From Ignavibacteria bacterium (GTDB lineage Bacteria > Bacteroidota > Ignavibacteria > Ignavibacteriales > Melioribacteraceae), in NCBI GenBank assembly GCA_027347545.1, contig DAIEQT010000292.1:1-5465 (forward strand): a stretch of 5,465 nt of DNA, in the 5' to 3' direction. Of this stretch, positions 5,160-5,465 are shown piece after piece (position 1 is the first letter of the stretch; each line of letters opens with the position of its first letter). Position numbers and translations under genes: made by a program. The notes below the pieces were generated by a model. That model saw only the letters and a program-made list of their open reading frames with translations. It was not told where the DNA came from and made no database searches.

Positions 5160-5465
5160 ATGTATTATCAAATTAAGAACTACACGAATAGCTCTTACAA
5201 ATTATTGCTGGTTATTTTAATTATACTATTCCATTCAGTTACTTCATTCGGACAAGCTCAAGTTAAGGGTACACTCAGCGGAAAAGTTACAGACAAATCT
5301 ACAAATGAAGATTTAATTGGCGCCAGTGTTTTAATTGTTGGAACCACTACCGGAGCTTCAACAGATTTAGATGGAACATTTGCTTTGAAATCTTTAGAAC
5401 CTGGCAAGTATCAATTGCGGGTTTCGTATATCTCTTTTCAGACCTTAATTGTTAGCGATGTAGTT
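5160..5465 (+). CDS. TonB-dependent outer-membrane receptor, N-terminal part (3' partial)
   Basis: Opens with ATG 5160 and stays open for 102 codons to the window edge, so the plug and barrel lie outside. A purine-rich GAGAGAGAAAG stretch precedes the ATG. Residues 1-33 are a Sec signal peptide (Lys6/Lys14, hydrophobic 15-24, cleavage near SFGQA). Residues 39-102 match a carboxypeptidase-regulatory-like beta-sandwich: LSGKVTDKSTNEDLIGASV, then GTTTGASTDLDGTF (DLDG at 69-72), then LEPGKYQLRVSYISFQ. In Bacteroidota and Ignavibacteria this domain normally begins SusC/RagA-like and other TonB-dependent receptors, which import siderophores, glycans or other large or scarce solutes. The phased-repeat promoter suggests a phosphate-responsive receptor, perhaps for phosphate or organophosphates; this is inference. 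A different secreted protein with the same domain (for example a carboxypeptidase-like surface protein) cannot be fully excluded from this fragment. Confidence 0.78.
   Translation, partial: MYYQIKNYTNSSYKLLLVILIILFHSVTSFGQAQVKGTLSGKVTDKSTNEDLIGASVLIVGTTTGASTDLDGTFALKSLEPGKYQLRVSYISFQTLIVSDVV

Overview
This is a low-GC bacterial segment (mid to high 30s % GC by eye). It probably comes from the Bacteroidota/Ignavibacteria side of the FCB group. The grounds are a TonB-dependent receptor with an N-terminal carboxypeptidase-regulatory-like domain, -7 elements resembling the Bacteroidota TAnnTTTG box, a secreted PA-domain M28 peptidase, and an N-acetylneuraminate-synthase-family enzyme without the usual SAF domain. 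The phylum assignment is an inference.

Layout: (1) 1-244 (+), the C-terminal end of a probable GNAT/OlsB-like acyltransferase. (2) 245-512, an intergenic region with two hairpins between convergent genes. (3) 513-1409 (-), a NeuB-family nonulosonate synthase starting at a GTG with a strong ribosome binding site. (4) 1410-1584, a divergent promoter region. (5) 1585-2496 (+), a calcineurin-like metallophosphoesterase. (6) 2501-3331 (-), a PstS-like phosphate-binding lipoprotein, whose start overlaps by 4 bp the stop of (7) 3328-4974 (-), a secreted zinc M28 peptidase. (8) 4975-5159, a second divergent promoter region. (9) 5160-5465 (+), the start of a TonB-dependent receptor that runs off the window.

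The most notable signal is regulatory. Three of the four promoter positions share one layout: four TTAAC/TTAAT-like pentamers spaced exactly 11 bp apart, then a -7-like box beginning exactly 15 bp after the start of the fourth pentamer. One copy reads toward neuB, one toward the metallophosphoesterase and one toward the TonB receptor. An 11-bp direct-repeat period is the hallmark of PhoB/PhoP-family response regulators, and TTAAC-type repeats resemble the Bacillus PhoP and cyanobacterial SphR Pho boxes. With a PstS-like lipoprotein and a phosphoesterase nearby, I infer a phosphate-starvation regulon that includes an outer-membrane receptor and, unexpectedly, a nonulosonic acid synthase. The peptidase-lipoprotein operon instead appears to have a plain -33/-7 promoter.

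No RNA genes, CRISPR arrays, insertion sequences or att sites were seen.
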